A stretch of 64,000 nucleotides of DNA, taken from contig NC_079886.1 in assembly GCF_029227915.1 (NCBI RefSeq), positions 8,742,001 through 8,806,000 of the forward strand. The letters are read 5' to 3'. Shown piece after piece: positions 23,994 to 47,261 of this stretch. Within the stretch, counting starts at the first letter, position 1. Each line of letters starts with the position of its first letter. Below the pieces are notes generated by a model that saw nothing but the letters and a program-made list of their open reading frames with translations, did no database searches and was not told the DNA's origin. The DNA is from Hydractinia symbiolongicarpus (Eukaryota; Cnidaria; Hydrozoa; Anthoathecata; Hydractiniidae). A program made the position numbers and the translations under genes.

Positions 23994-24168
23994 TGCGCAT
24001 GATCTAGCGGTTAGGGGTTTTCACTTCGTAATTAGATATATGGTTCAGTCTACACAGCGCGAGCATGTATAACAAGTGCTTTTACCCCATCTACGAGTTA
24101 ACCCATGTCACGTGAGGAAAATTGCGTAGTCAATGCTGGTGTATGCCTAATGTTTACATTCAGAAAAC
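23994..24168 (+). repeat. tRNA-derived SINE
   Basis: The head resembles a pol III promoter: an A box-like GATCTAGCGGTTAGGGG (24,001-24,017) and a B box-like GGTTCAGTCTAC (24,042-24,053) about 30 bp apart. The body matches 15,491-15,636. No tRNA cloverleaf is claimed. Confidence 0.6.
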
Positions 24169-24638
24169 AGGACCCACATTGATAGCAGTGTTTCAAACAC
24201 TAAAGTGACTATCCTGCGTAAATGAATACATAATGTTAAGTATTCCTGGAACCCCAAATATGTATTATTTTAAAGTACTGACACCATACTGATACTGCCA
24301 AAAGTTCAACATTCTACATGACAAAACAAAAATCCAAATTTTTAATTTCCCATAAAATGATCCAACGCAACTGTATCACGAATTACTAGCGAATTACTTA
24401 AAATGAGAAGGATTTAAAGTTACACAGAACTATCAAGACAAAATTTCGTCCCAATATATAGGAGTTAAAAAGGTCTGGGCACAAGGGTGCCAATTCGCAT
24501 GACGTTTACTCTGTAAGTTACACGGCTGACTGTGCTTTTTTCCCTTTTTTGATATTTTTTGTAGCCACACTGGTATAAAGAAAGCCCTGGAATCGAGGTT
24601 GATAAGTAAGTGAATAATAGTGAAAACACATTACATTG

Positions 24639-24706
24639 CAACCTCGATCCCATGGCTTGTAGCGCTTTTAGTATATCAAGAAAGCGCTACAAGCCGTGGG
24701 ATCGAC
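24639..24706. repeat. Foldback element (CAACCTCGATCCCA ends)
   Basis: Arms at 24,639-24,669 and 24,680-24,706 pair over GGCTTGTAGCGCTTT. A related end (GCCCTGGAATCGAGGTTG) lies at 24,584-24,601. Confidence 0.8.
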
Positions 24707-24709
24707 ATT

Positions 24710-25500
24710 TATTATATTCACTCTAAATATTTCTCCTTCTTTTCAAAAAAGAAATTAAATTAGGGGAAATAAAATGGTTATAAAAGATTTAAATTTATTG
24801 CGAGTTGACTTATATCGTCCATACGTCATCCACTTTTATATCGGCAACACGATCATATAACTGCTTATCAACCTCTTTGGGATATTGATGGAAACTTACT
24901 TTCAAAAGAGTGGTAAATTGATCAATAACAAATTGTTGCGACCTAAAATTGAAGAAAAATGACCATGAAGCATACTGCCGAATGTTGGAAGCACCCCATG
25001 CTATGTGGTGGAGTGCTGAAAGAACGCATGATTGGTTAAGTAATTGTCGCCTCATAAGGGAGCGGCAGCGTAGTCAAAGCGTGAGACATTTACGTCATGG
25101 TATGGCAGAATAGATTTCGCAGATTGATTTAAATTTTCGCGCTTCTTAATTAAGAAAAGGTAGCTGCACCAGTGTAACGACAGACTGTGGTTTGTGATTT
25201 AACCGTATTCATGCCGAGACGTTTGAAAGCGTTATATTTAGGGCAGAAATCAACTTGTTTTCGATATCTTATCAACCACTTGACCTAAGCAAACCATCTT
25301 GTGCAATTTAAATTGTATCAAAAATTTGCAACCAATTACACTTTTTGAAATAAAATTCAATTTAAACAGTTTCTCGAATTGGAAATATCGTATTGACCAA
25401 ATGGATCGTGTATCTTTCAATTAATTTTAAACGCAAAGTTCGACTTTGACAAATTGGATCGTGTATTGCTGGCTTAAAAGGGTGCTCTCACTGAAGGTGT
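24710..25500. other. Intergenic, no recognised gene
   Basis: A minus-strand 81-codon ORF at 24,810-25,055 shows no motif I recognise. The stretch may include the decayed 5' part of the Gypsy element that follows. Confidence 0.4.
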
Positions 25501-28382
25501 TGCAAATATGAGACTTTTTTCTCTGGAACAATGGAAATGGAACTCAACATGAACTCAACGTTCAGTATTTCGCTGATATGGTTACTACAGAAGTATTAAT
25601 GTCTGAAAAAAATTATGAAATGATGATTTATCAGTGGATAGATATGCCGCTTGGCGAGTGTGGAAACAAAAATAGGAGGAATATTCCCTATTAACGTACA
25701 TTGGAGCAAAGCCAGTCGAATTTGGCTCTGGGATGCTTAGATCACCTTTACAGATAAAACAAGAAACATATACGAATCCCTGATGCTGTCAGATGGAAGA
25801 AAAGAAGGATCCAACTGTAATAATGGATCAAAAGGATGCATTTGCCAAGGGAATAATGAACAAAACTATGGAGGGACATAAGTTTAATTCCAGAGTACAA
25901 GAGGAAGGAGAAAAATTCACGATTTTATGACAGATTAAAAATACTTAACAAAAATTGCAATTTTTATAACATTTGTCATCCAGGTCTATTACGAGACCGT
26001 TTGGTATTTGCTGGCAAATCACTGTCAACATAAAGAAAAGGACCGTTAAGCTTTAAAATTGATACCGGTGCAGACCTTACTGTTGGAGGCCCCAAACATC
26101 TTCTTGTCACAGACAAAACCATCGCACACACCATACCAACAAAACAAAATCTATCTGGACCATCAAAACAGCAGCTTAACTGTTTAGGCTACTCCAATTC
26201 CATTTGTAATTGAAAAAGCAGAACAACTCAGCAAAGGATATTATCTGCCAGAATATCAATAAACCGCTGTTGGGGAAACCAGCCATCAGGGTACTTCAAA
26301 TAGTGAACCACCAACACAACCACGAGGGAAGCATCCAATGTAATGAAATAAGATCAGACATTAGTATGGCAGAACAGTACCCAAATTTATTAAACGGAGA
26401 GCTGTGCGGTGAATCAATGCCGTACCGTCTAAACGCCCCCCCCCCCCCCCCCGGGTAGCACTATTATTATTATTGCCACCACTTAAAAAGGAGTTGGACC
26501 GGATGCTGAAATTAGGAGTAATCAGAAGAATAGACCGACCGAATGAATGGAAAAAAGGAGGACAACAGCATAAAGATCTGCATAGACTTAACAAAGCTGA
26601 ATGGCATCACTAAGATGGGGTTCTACCAATCGCAAAGCAACAAGCGACTTGACAGGGTGGTCGAAGGACTGTAGGACACCGCAAAAAGTACAGACAACAT
26701 ACTTGTATATGGCAAAACTGTGTCAGACCATGACACAGTTTTGCCATACATACACCTGCACTTTACACTGGACTTTTAGAACGCTTAACGGAAAATTTCA
26801 AAAAACAGAAGTAAATTCCTCGGACAAAAAATATCGCAGCAAGGTGTCACACCAACCAGCAACAAACTGGACGCAGAAGACATGCGAATAAAAAGTTCCT
26901 GACACCGAATAACATTGCAGAGCTGAGGCGTCTTTTAGGTATGGTACGACAACTTTAGAACTTTACAAACCGACTAGCCAAAACATCGGAGCCTCCTCCG
27001 CAACAAAAATGCATGGATCTGGACACAGGAACATGATCCAGCATTCCAACAGACCAAGAATAGTAGCTGTTGCTATGTTACAGTGGCACATTATGACATA
27101 GCAACAGAAACAAAAATCCGGACGGAGGGAATCCAGCTAAAATGTATTACGCTATACACACGTACACTATACACATGGAGATACTTGGAAGCCAGTCGCA
27201 TATGCATCTTGTTATTTGTCACAAGCGGAGAAAAACTACAACAAAATTGAAGTAGATATGTTGTCTGTAACCTAGATATGTGATAAAACGTTCTACGGTG
27301 GAGACCGATTACAAACCGCTTATAACCATCCTTACCTCAAAATACCTTACAAAGATGACACCACGTATACAACGAATCCGCATGAAACTACTAGAGTTCG
27401 ATTTCACCGCTACTTACGTTCCAGGACTAAATCTTCTGCGTGTTGATGCTTTATCTCGAGCACCATTGACTAACGCAATACCGGAAGACCAGGTAGCAGA
27501 GCAGGGGAATCAAAATGCATCTGGATTTAGTTATCGAAAACATACCAGCTACACCGACCAGACTCGTAGATACCAAAAAAACAGCACAGGATGCTACTTC
27601 TCAGACATTGATTAGTTAAAGGGTTCGCCAAACCACCACGCCAAACATTGCCCTAACAGTAGGAATTGACGTAACGAGATAACGGAGATCAACGGGTTGA
27701 TACTCAAAGAAGATCGAATATTCATTCCACCAGCGTTACAAAAATACACTTTGCAACGCATCCATGAGGGTCATATGCGTATGGAAAAACGTAAAAAAAG
27801 AGCTAGACAGACAGTCTACCGGCCGAACATCAACCACTATATTGAACTAACAAAAGAGCAATCGTCCAAAACAACCTATTTCCAAAAGGAGCAAAAGTGG
27901 TTATACAGGATATCGACAATATTGGATGGTCAGTTAGGGTACTATAATTTGTATGGAAGCGCCCCGAACTTGCGAGATAGGAACAAATGCTGGCAGCACT
28001 TTACGACGACACCAAAAAGCTGTACATAGCACCAGGACGTTTGGTGAAACAAAGTACACCAGTGGACTATGAGGACATCTAATATATTTAACATTTACAA
28101 GCTGTTTTATTTTGTTTGGACAGTATTTATTTCAAAGTTTATGTTTTGTTTTATATACTTAGGAGGGAGATGTGAGACGCGACTTCTCCGGCGTTACATC
28201 TCCGCTCCGCTTGTACGTAATGTTACTTTGCGAATACAATAATGACGAGTGAAAAAAAAGACTTTCATCAAGCACACATTCACAATCATCGCACTGTTCT
28301 TTCACCGTATTTATTTTATATTTCGCTAGAAATATGAAATTACTCATCTGTCCTAACATTTTCTTCAGTCTCTTGCTCTTCA
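25501..28382 (+). mobile_element. Decayed Ty3/Gypsy LTR retrotransposon
   Basis: Pol pieces appear in the right order but in shifting frames: a protease-like KIDTGADLTVGG (26,056-26,091); an RT start (26,480-26,600, VIRRID...NEW); a later RT/RNase H stretch with VAYASCYLSQAEKNYNKIE near 27,200; the RNase H end LEFDFTATYVPG...VDALSRA (about 27,390-27,470); and an integrase H2C2 zinc-binding part IFIPPALQ...IHEGHM...TVYRPNINHYIE (about 27,715-27,845). A polypurine tract (28,161-28,170) precedes TGTGAGACGC, a plausible 3' LTR start at 28,171 ending about 28,382. I could not find a 5' LTR. Many stops and frameshifts, so inactive. Confidence 0.72.
26436..26452. repeat. C17 homopolymer
   Basis: A run of 17 C inside the RT region of the Gypsy remnant. 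Length is likely unstable and may be misassembled. Confidence 0.95.
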
Positions 28383-28500
28383 TGGTCGAAGACTGCGGAG
28401 GGTGGTTTATACCGTAACCTAAAAACTATGCTGCTCATTCCAATGTAGATAAAAAAAATCAATTTCTCGAATTTTTTGAAATATTTTAAACCCTAATTTG

Positions 28501-28992
28501 TTACTCATTTATTATATATATTTTTTTCTTCATCATCCTACACCATACACCATCCATATTTGATTTTTCAACGTCTCTCATCCACATGTCCCGTATCATG
28601 AGATGTTCTGGAACAAACTTCAGGCACCAAGGCTCATCTTCAATGGCTGCGATACACATTTTCTCAGTTTTTAATTCATCTGGAACATACTTCAGGCACT
28701 CGGGATCATCTTCAACGCCCCTGATACACATTTTCTTAGTCTTTAATTCATCTGGAACATATTTCAGACACTCGGGCATCTCAAAAACGACTCTCGTGCA
28801 CATCTCTTCAGTTTTATAGGCGGCTGAGACATATTGGAGCAGACAGGGATCGTCCGTAACAATATTATTACACATTTCCTGCGTCTTGAATTGATCCGGT
28901 ATATAGACAAACATATATTCATCACCTATAACAGCAATATTACACATCTCCTGGGTTTTGAAACAATCTGGAACGTTTTCTAACCAACTCAT
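28501..28992 (-). pseudogene. 24-residue-repeat protein (KTQEMC type), copy 1
   Basis: 163 codons from the ATG at 28,992, made of about six repeats of 24 residues with the pattern (Y)VPDxxKTxxMCxxxVxxxPxxLx. It shows no signal peptide or membrane segment. I recall similar repeats from uncharacterised cnidarian, protist and large-DNA-virus proteins, near DUF4116, but cannot verify this here. The C-terminus differs from copy 2, ending in a lysine-rich tail, so it may be truncated. Function unknown. Confidence 0.5.
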
Positions 28993-29040
28993 ATTTATTC
29001 AAATAGATTTTTTTATCAATAAATGTTTTTTGAATTAGGG

Positions 29041-29700
29041 CTTCCACAATTCTGAAATCTCTTGCTTTTCATCTTCCGGCATGCGCCAGTACCAATATCG
29101 AGCTGGATGCCATGCTATCGGAAGCAGCTGTTTCTTAATTTAAACCTTCTGCGCTTCACGCTGGCGATAGACATCGAACAATTTAGATTCAAACACTGAC
29201 TTCCTACACATATCCGGAGTAACAAACCAGTCTGGGATCCACTTCGGATTGAGGATCCTCTTCAATGGCTCTCGTCCACATGTCCTGAGTCATGAGATGT
29301 TCTGGAACACATGCGATAGTAGAGGGATTCTCTTCAACGGCCCTGGTGCACAACTCGTGGGTCTTGAATCTATCTGGAACATAATCGAGTGCATTGGGAT
29401 CCTCCTCAACTGCTTTATTACACAGTTCCTGTCTCATGAGATGCTCCGGAACATAATATAGCATATATGGCTCTCCTTCAACGGCCCGGTTACAAATTTC
29501 CTGGGTCTTGAATCGATCTGGAATATGCTGGATTATTATATAGTGGTCCAATTCAACCACATTGTTACAGATTTTCTGCGTCTTTAAATGTTCCGACATA
29601 CTCAATCATATAAATATTCCCTTCAACCGCTTTATTGCACAATTCCTGTGTCTTTATTAGAACCTGAACATACTTGATCAGTCAGGGATAATCCTCGATG
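29041..29700 (-). pseudogene. 24-residue-repeat protein (KTQEMC type), copy 2, broken
   Basis: The minus frame from 29,605 has about five repeats of the same type, then shifts frame near 29,235-29,245. The other frame continues with WFVTPDMCRKSVFE, then after a stop codon near 29,140 with LLPIAWHPARYWYW and PEDEKQEISELW. That tail looks like the conserved C-terminal end of the same family. Upstream of 29,605 further repeat-like text (29,610-29,700) appears in another frame. At least three lesions, so a decayed gene. Confidence 0.5.
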
Positions 29701-29974
29701 AATTGTGCAATTGTATTTATAAATAAAAATCATTTTATTTATTAAAAATTTTCTTGATCAAACATTTTGGCAAGGACAGAAATTTATTCCATTGGCGCAT
29801 ATCACATTCTGTCGGAGATTGTTTGAAGGTTTTGCGTCTGCGCAGTTGTTTGTCGGGTGACGTCGAATTTATCAGATTTATCGGATTTTTAGAATTTAGT
29901 TGACGCATGTGCAGATGAGTTGTCAGAGGGGGAGAGAGAGAAGCGGATGATTTTACGTTTTAACACCAAAACTA
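29701..29974. other. Intergenic, no gene seen
   Basis: AT-rich upstream flank of the repeat-protein remnant, then a GA-rich stretch. No motif is recognised. Confidence 0.4.
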
Positions 29975-30066
29975 CAACCTCGTTCCCAGGGCAATTTTTC
30001 GCTTTTTTGATCTTCTCGCCCTCCGAGATTGTCAGAAAGAGAAAAATGGGCCTGGGGACGAGGTTG
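29975..30066. repeat. Foldback element (CAACCTCGTTCCCAGG ends)
   Basis: The outer ends CAACCTCGTTCCCAGGGC and GCCTGGGGACGAGGTTG pair well. The inner part is a weaker inverted repeat around TTTTTC/GAAAAA. Confidence 0.8.
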
Positions 30067-30492
30067 ACCAAAACTATACACTTTAACCCCCGGATATCCA
30101 TCAGATCCCCATAGAACCAAGGGTTTTATGCTTTAACCCCAAAACCATGTTCTAGGATATCGAAAGGGGTGCTGGGACAGTGGAAAAACAACACTGTCTC
30201 AAAACATAGAAATATATATCTCTGAGTGCCATCTCCCAAATTTCCCTTACTTAAGTTAACCCTGGTGATGGTAGCATTCACTCTGCTTTCTTCTTTTTTT
30301 TTCTCTTTCTCACTATCGACCAAAACACTTCTTGGTGAGTATAATGATAAAAAATGGCAATTGTTTTTTGCGCATGTATTGACTTCTTGTTGTAGTGTCC
30401 TGTGGTTGCATATAGCGTTGTTGTTTTTCTTGTGCACCCTCCTCCCTTTTTAATGATGTCAACTAACTAATAGCGTTCCATATCCAAAAATC

Positions 30493-31294
30493 CCTTCTTC
30501 TTCTCTTCTTCTTCTTCTTCTTCTTCTTCTTCTTCTTCTTCTTCTTCTCTTCTTCTTCTTCTTCTTCTTTCTTCTTCTTCTTCTTCTTCTTCTTTCTTCT
30601 TCTTCTCTTCTTCTTCTTCTTCTTCTTCTTCTTCTCTTCTTCTTCTTCTTCTTCTTCTTCTTCTTCTTCTTCTTCTTCTTCTTCTTCTTCTTCTTCTTCT
30701 CTTCTTCTTCTTCTTCTTCTTCTTCTTCTTCTTCTTCTCTCTTTCTTCTTCTTCCTTCTTCTTCTTCTTCTTCTTCTTCTTCTTCTTCTTCTTCTTCTTC
30801 TTCTTCTTCTTCTTCTTCTTCTTCTTCTTCTTCTTCTTCTTCTTCTTCTTCTTCTTCTTCTTCTTCTTCTTCTTCTTCTTCTCTTCTTCTTCTTCTTCTT
30901 CCTTCTTCTTCTTCTTCTTCTTCTTCTTCTTCTTCTTCTTCTTTCTTCTTCTTCTCTCTTCTTTCTTCTTCTTCTTCTTCTTCTTCTTCTTCTTCTTCTT
31001 CTTCTTCTTCTTCTTCTTTCTTCTTCTTCTTCTTCTCTTCTTCTTCTTCTTCTCTTCTTCTTCTTCTCTCTTCTTCTTCTTCTTTTTCTTTTCTTTTTCT
31101 TTTTCTTTTTCTTTTTCTTTTTCTTTTTCTTTTTCTTTTTCTTTTTCTTTTTCTTTTTTCTTTTCTTTTTCTTTTTCTTTTTCTTTTTCTTTTTCTTTTT
31201 CTTTTTCTTTTTCTTTTTCTTTTTCTTTTTCTTTTTCTTTTTCTTTTTCTTTTTCTTTTTCTTTTTCTTCTTCTTTTTCTTTTTCTTCTTCTTC
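30493..31294. repeat. Giant pyrimidine tract: (CTT)n then (CTTTTT)n
   Basis: About 800 bp of strictly C/T on the plus strand: (CTT)n with frequent slips to about 31,083, then a regular (CTTTTT)n block to about 31,265, then mixed. It has mirror-repeat and triplex-forming potential. Copy number is unlikely to be exact. Confidence 0.97.
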
Positions 31295-33100
31295 GGGGTG
31301 ACGGTGGTTCTACACTAGCTTTAGCTATTTTTCACTGTCTTTCTTCACAATACACCTCTCAAAACATTCTTTTTATCCACAATTTCTTTTATTGTATTTT
31401 ATAACTAGGCATTGTGTGAAATAAATAAATTCTGAAAAAAAAGTTCATACATTGTTAATGGTAAAAAATAAGGGGCTATTGGCAGTTTGTGTTGAGGGGA
31501 GGGATTGCTCACGAATTTCCGTGGAAGATTTAGATGGGCTTAAAAAGAATAGACCTGAAATTTGACCAAGGCGGGCCGCAATAACGTTTTAGGACATATT
31601 CTTTTGGGTTTAAAACCATCTTTGTGTAGCATTTTTATATGTTATTTGCCGCGAGCAACGCTGGTCTTCTCCATTGTTCACTTGACCTTTCCCCCCACCT
31701 CGCCTCCGCCACCTACTCTTGCCATGTTGCTGGTTATTTTGCAGAATGCTCAAAGAGCAAGGTACACAAATAACTCTCTTCTTTGATTTTTCTCGAGGAA
31801 GCCATATTGAAAAATGTTGGTAAGGAAAAAACGTAAGACAGAAGAGAAGACGCCAGATTGTTTTGATAAAACAATCTTTGTGGAACACCTTCTTGTTATA
31901 TATATTTTGGATTATTTTTCATTATTCTTTTTAGGACTAAGATTGCGCTTTATGAGCTAGCTAGATAGCCAGCTTTTAACGATTTTATAATAATGGCAAA
32001 TATAACTTACTTACTTTACTTACTTACTACTTTTCGACAGTACTTGTTTTTGAAACGTGTCTGCGTGTTGCAGATTTTATATGTTGCTCGAAAATTTAAC
32101 GTTTTTTCTGTAACTAGCTAGCTAGCTACCTAATCTATGCATTAAAGATGTTGCGTGTGTAGGTAGATAATAGCTGGTAGCTAGCTGAATATATAAACGT
32201 TTGAGGAGACTTGGTATTTCCGTCCCCTTTAAATTTATATAGCTAGCTACTCAAATAAATAAAAATATAGGTATTATATTTTTACATGCCCAGAAAATCT
32301 TCTAGTCTTTTTAGTCTTTTTGTTTCCTCTGAGGGCCACTGTAGCGTTCAAACTTTCAATGATTTATGCCTCTTCTCTATGCATTCATTTTCAATAAAAA
32401 AATTTTAAACAAGGCAAATCATCAAGTCATAGTTTTTCCACCACCCCACAACACACATCCGTCTAAGCGCCCATATTTCCAGCTTCCACATGTTTTACCA
32501 CCATTTTGTCAATTAAGTTTAGCTTCCCCAGCAGGAGCCTCAGGATCCTGTTAAATCTATTTGCTGTGTTCAAGGATTTACTTGGTCCATGACAAAGCTA
32601 CAGCTATTCTTTTGTGGACTGGTTCGCATCGTAATATATACCGGTCCAACCAATAACAGGCCAGTATTCAAATGAAATGAAATGAAATGAAATGAAATGA
32701 AATAAACATATATTTCAGTTTACTAGGAGATAAATATAATTTTGCCCTAGTAAACCCCAGAAACTGCCAAAGTTAGCAGAGCTCGAAGTATGACAGCCAC
32801 CGTGGACAATACAAAACACACAACTTACACAGACAACACTACAAAACAAGACAGACAAGTGAAAAAATGTGAAAAATATTGCAATTGCAAATCCCAAGAA
32901 AAAAGTGGTGTGAAAGTGATTGTGAACAATAGTAATTTTAGGTATATATAAATTAAACATAATTAGACAACAATGTATGCTTTATTAGAGATTTAAGTCT
33001 AATTCAGATTAAGCAGGCATTATGAAATGGTGTACACCTGTCGTAATCCTAATGTTTTTGTGGACAAACCTTCGTAAATACAAGACTGGATATTTCAAGG
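31295..33100. other. Intergenic, no gene seen
   Basis: Contains AGCT-rich stretches near 32,110-32,200 and an (AATGA)n microsatellite at 32,671-32,704. No coding signal is recognised. Confidence 0.5.
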
Positions 33101-33241
33101 AATTCTTTTTTTTATTGTTGAGTCTTTAATAAGTTTTAGATACTTAATCTTTGCCATTTAACTGCATTTTAATGCCTTTTTTGCTTCTAAGTTTTGTTTA
33201 AATTAAGATTTGTACTGTGAAGGTTTGGCCATGAATAGTCA

Positions 33242-33336
<95 letters not shown>

Positions 33337-33344
33337 ATATTTAA
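33101..33344 (+). mobile_element. LINE 3' end relic with (AAT)n tail
   Basis: Noncoding sequence ending GGCCATGAATAGTCAAATAA followed by about 100 bp of (AAT)n (33,243-33,344). The arrangement matches the 3' end of the LINE at 892-4392; I judge it a severely 5'-truncated relative. Confidence 0.5.
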
Positions 33345-35691
33345 AGTGCCCAGTCCAGAAAATCACAAAAACCTATATGTAGTCAGTGGAGTGTTTCCAC
33401 TGGGGGCCACTGAAACAAAATCAAACATAATAACACATTATTTTATTATATGTGAATTGAATAAGAAAATAATTAAAGTACGAAGGAGAACATCCGACTA
33501 CAAATATTGATTACAGTAATGAAAGTCTTGATGAACAAGACATCATCATGACACATTTAAAGCTGCCGTTAATTAAGGAAGAAAAACATGTGTATCATGG
33601 TATTTAATTGACCAGCTAATGGTTGCACTAACGAAAGTACCTCCAATCATCATAAAGGGCAATTACATTTTTTATGATTTACCAATTTTCAGCAATTTGG
33701 TAAATTAATTGGACATTTTTGACCGGCTGTTGATATGACCCCCCCCCCCCCAAAAAAAAAAAAGGTTGCTAATGCTAAAGGTATTGATTTGGCTGTGATA
33801 ACATTATTGGACTTGGAATAGGAAGAGGATAACAAAAATTTAATTTGCTATTAACTTAGTGTTTTTATATTGTTATCTCTTTTAAAAACTATTTTCGCAA
33901 AATTAGGACTTTTTCTCGTTCATGTATCGTGGTCTTTATGTATAACAAACATTCAAACATTCTATTGTGGCCACCAAGCTAATATTATCTCCATGAAGGA
34001 TCATGTGACCCACGATTATTTTTTCGAGCTCCACAATTTTTATAGCCAGTATAATTTAAATGTTTTTCTTTTCAAAAAAGTCTTTGAATAAATTAAATTT
34101 GTTTGTTTCAGCTTTTATCAAGTTAAAAAAGCATATTCACAGTTTTTGCTTGGTGTATACTTTTTCGTCATGAACGCGATTGTATTTTTACGAAATGTCA
34201 TCTTTCTAAAGAAGTTAAATTTTTCTGCAGCAATAGAAATGTTTTTTAAGATCGCATTTTAAAGGTTTATAAACGAAAAGCGGCGATAGAAATGTTTTTT
34301 CACATCGCATTTTAAAAATTTATAAACAAAAAGCGGCGATGGAATTGCTTCTTTACATCACATTTTGATTCACGAACGATTAAAATCTTCTATATAGCTA
34401 GCTTTATGACAATGAATTAAAACAGCAAGTATTTATTTTTTTGCGGTCGGTTTTTGATTTCATTGATAAACTAATACGATCTTTGTTGTTTTACAATAGA
34501 AGTTATCTATCGTGGACACCACAGTGTAATGTTTAATTATTGTTCGTGTAGTCCACAAAACAAGATTGTGAGGTCCATGATTGTTCGTGTGTAACGTGAA
34601 AGAAACATGAACCACGTTGTTAACAAACCTTTTCACAGTACTGTAGCTTACATTGATTGCCCAGCATTTTTTTGTGTGTGGTTATAAAATTAACTGGCAA
34701 AATTGTACCACTCCGAGTTCTGACAGTGAAGGCTATCTGTAATACACTCTTTGTCAGAATTTAACTTAATTTTTAATTGTCAGTGTCTGGCAATATTTAG
34801 TCGACAAAACAAGCCATATGCTAGCTAAGCATATACTGCTAATTAGACGATTCTCTAAATTAGAAGTAAGAAGGAAGACTAATCTATTTTAATTATTAAG
34901 AAAATATCATCCACAAATCATTTTCCAAAGCCCGGAGCCCGGCCCGGATTTCCAGTTCATAAACATGTAGTCTCATATTTCAGCTACCACATATTTCAGC
35001 TACCACAGGGCAAGTTGGACTATCCATCGCGTTGTCATCAGTTTGCAAAAAGAAGTTACCCTCAAATAAATACCACGTTTTCGTGAGCACTACTTCTATT
35101 AAAGGCACTATGTATGTACTGAAATTTTAAGTGGATTAATTGATGGTAAGAATAATCACTGGTGACAAGGAGACTTATGACTATGACTCTATGACTCTCA
35201 TAACAGTACAAAATATCTCAAACATCAAAAATAAAGCAAAGCAGATAAACAAGTAAAAGAGTCAAAAACTTTTTCGCTTCCCAAAATAATTTGTGAAGCT
35301 GGTAAAGAGAAAAGGAGAGTGCAGGGTGGTAGCGAAAAGTTCACAATTCAGGCTAGTAGGCCCAAATTATGAATGCTTATGAGAGTTTCTAAATAGGATG
35401 CCCTGATGACGAGATTGGAATTCTATGGTTCGGATGCTCAAAGACAGCTTTTATGACCTTAATTCTTCATAACATTAGCATATGTTGAGTCATTATTGTT
35501 TTGTTTAACTCGCCGGCTACTATTGCGCTAAACTATGTGGTGAACTATGATGTTTTAGTGAAAAACACTTTTTCTTTAGATGTGACATTGATAAAAAAAT
35601 TGTAATTATTTAATGGTCAATTATGTCTTTCTGGAAAAAAAGATTCAATGGACCCTTGTTGAACTGCTGATACTATTAATTAAATAAAAGA
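33345..35691. other. Upstream region of cullin-1
   Basis: AT-rich with no supported gene. It includes a C13-A12 run at 33,739-33,763 and a short tandem duplication near 34,230-34,330 (GGCGAT(A/G)GAA blocks). The cullin promoter should be near its right end. Confidence 0.4.
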
Positions 35692-47131
<11,440 letters not shown>

Positions 47132-47255
47132 TCTGCTCTCCACCGTTGTAGCTCGATATATTTTTAACCAACGTTTTCGAATGTTTTTGTCGGGGTTTTC
47201 CACTAAATATAGTTTTTAGCGTTCGCCTTGTGGTTGTTTTATCGCCAAGCAATGA

Positions 47256-47261
47256 AATAAA
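47256..47261 (+). terminator. Likely cullin-1 polyadenylation signal
   Basis: AATAAA 125 bp after the stop codon, followed by a T-rich stretch. No other AATAAA lies closer. Confidence 0.55.

Noticed and set aside
24810-25055. 81-codon minus-strand ORF
   Set aside because: No recognised motif, splice context or repeat support; too short to call.
28383-28400. Primer-binding site after the putative Gypsy LTR
   Set aside because: The sequence after 28,382 begins TGG, but no second LTR was found, so its role cannot be supported.
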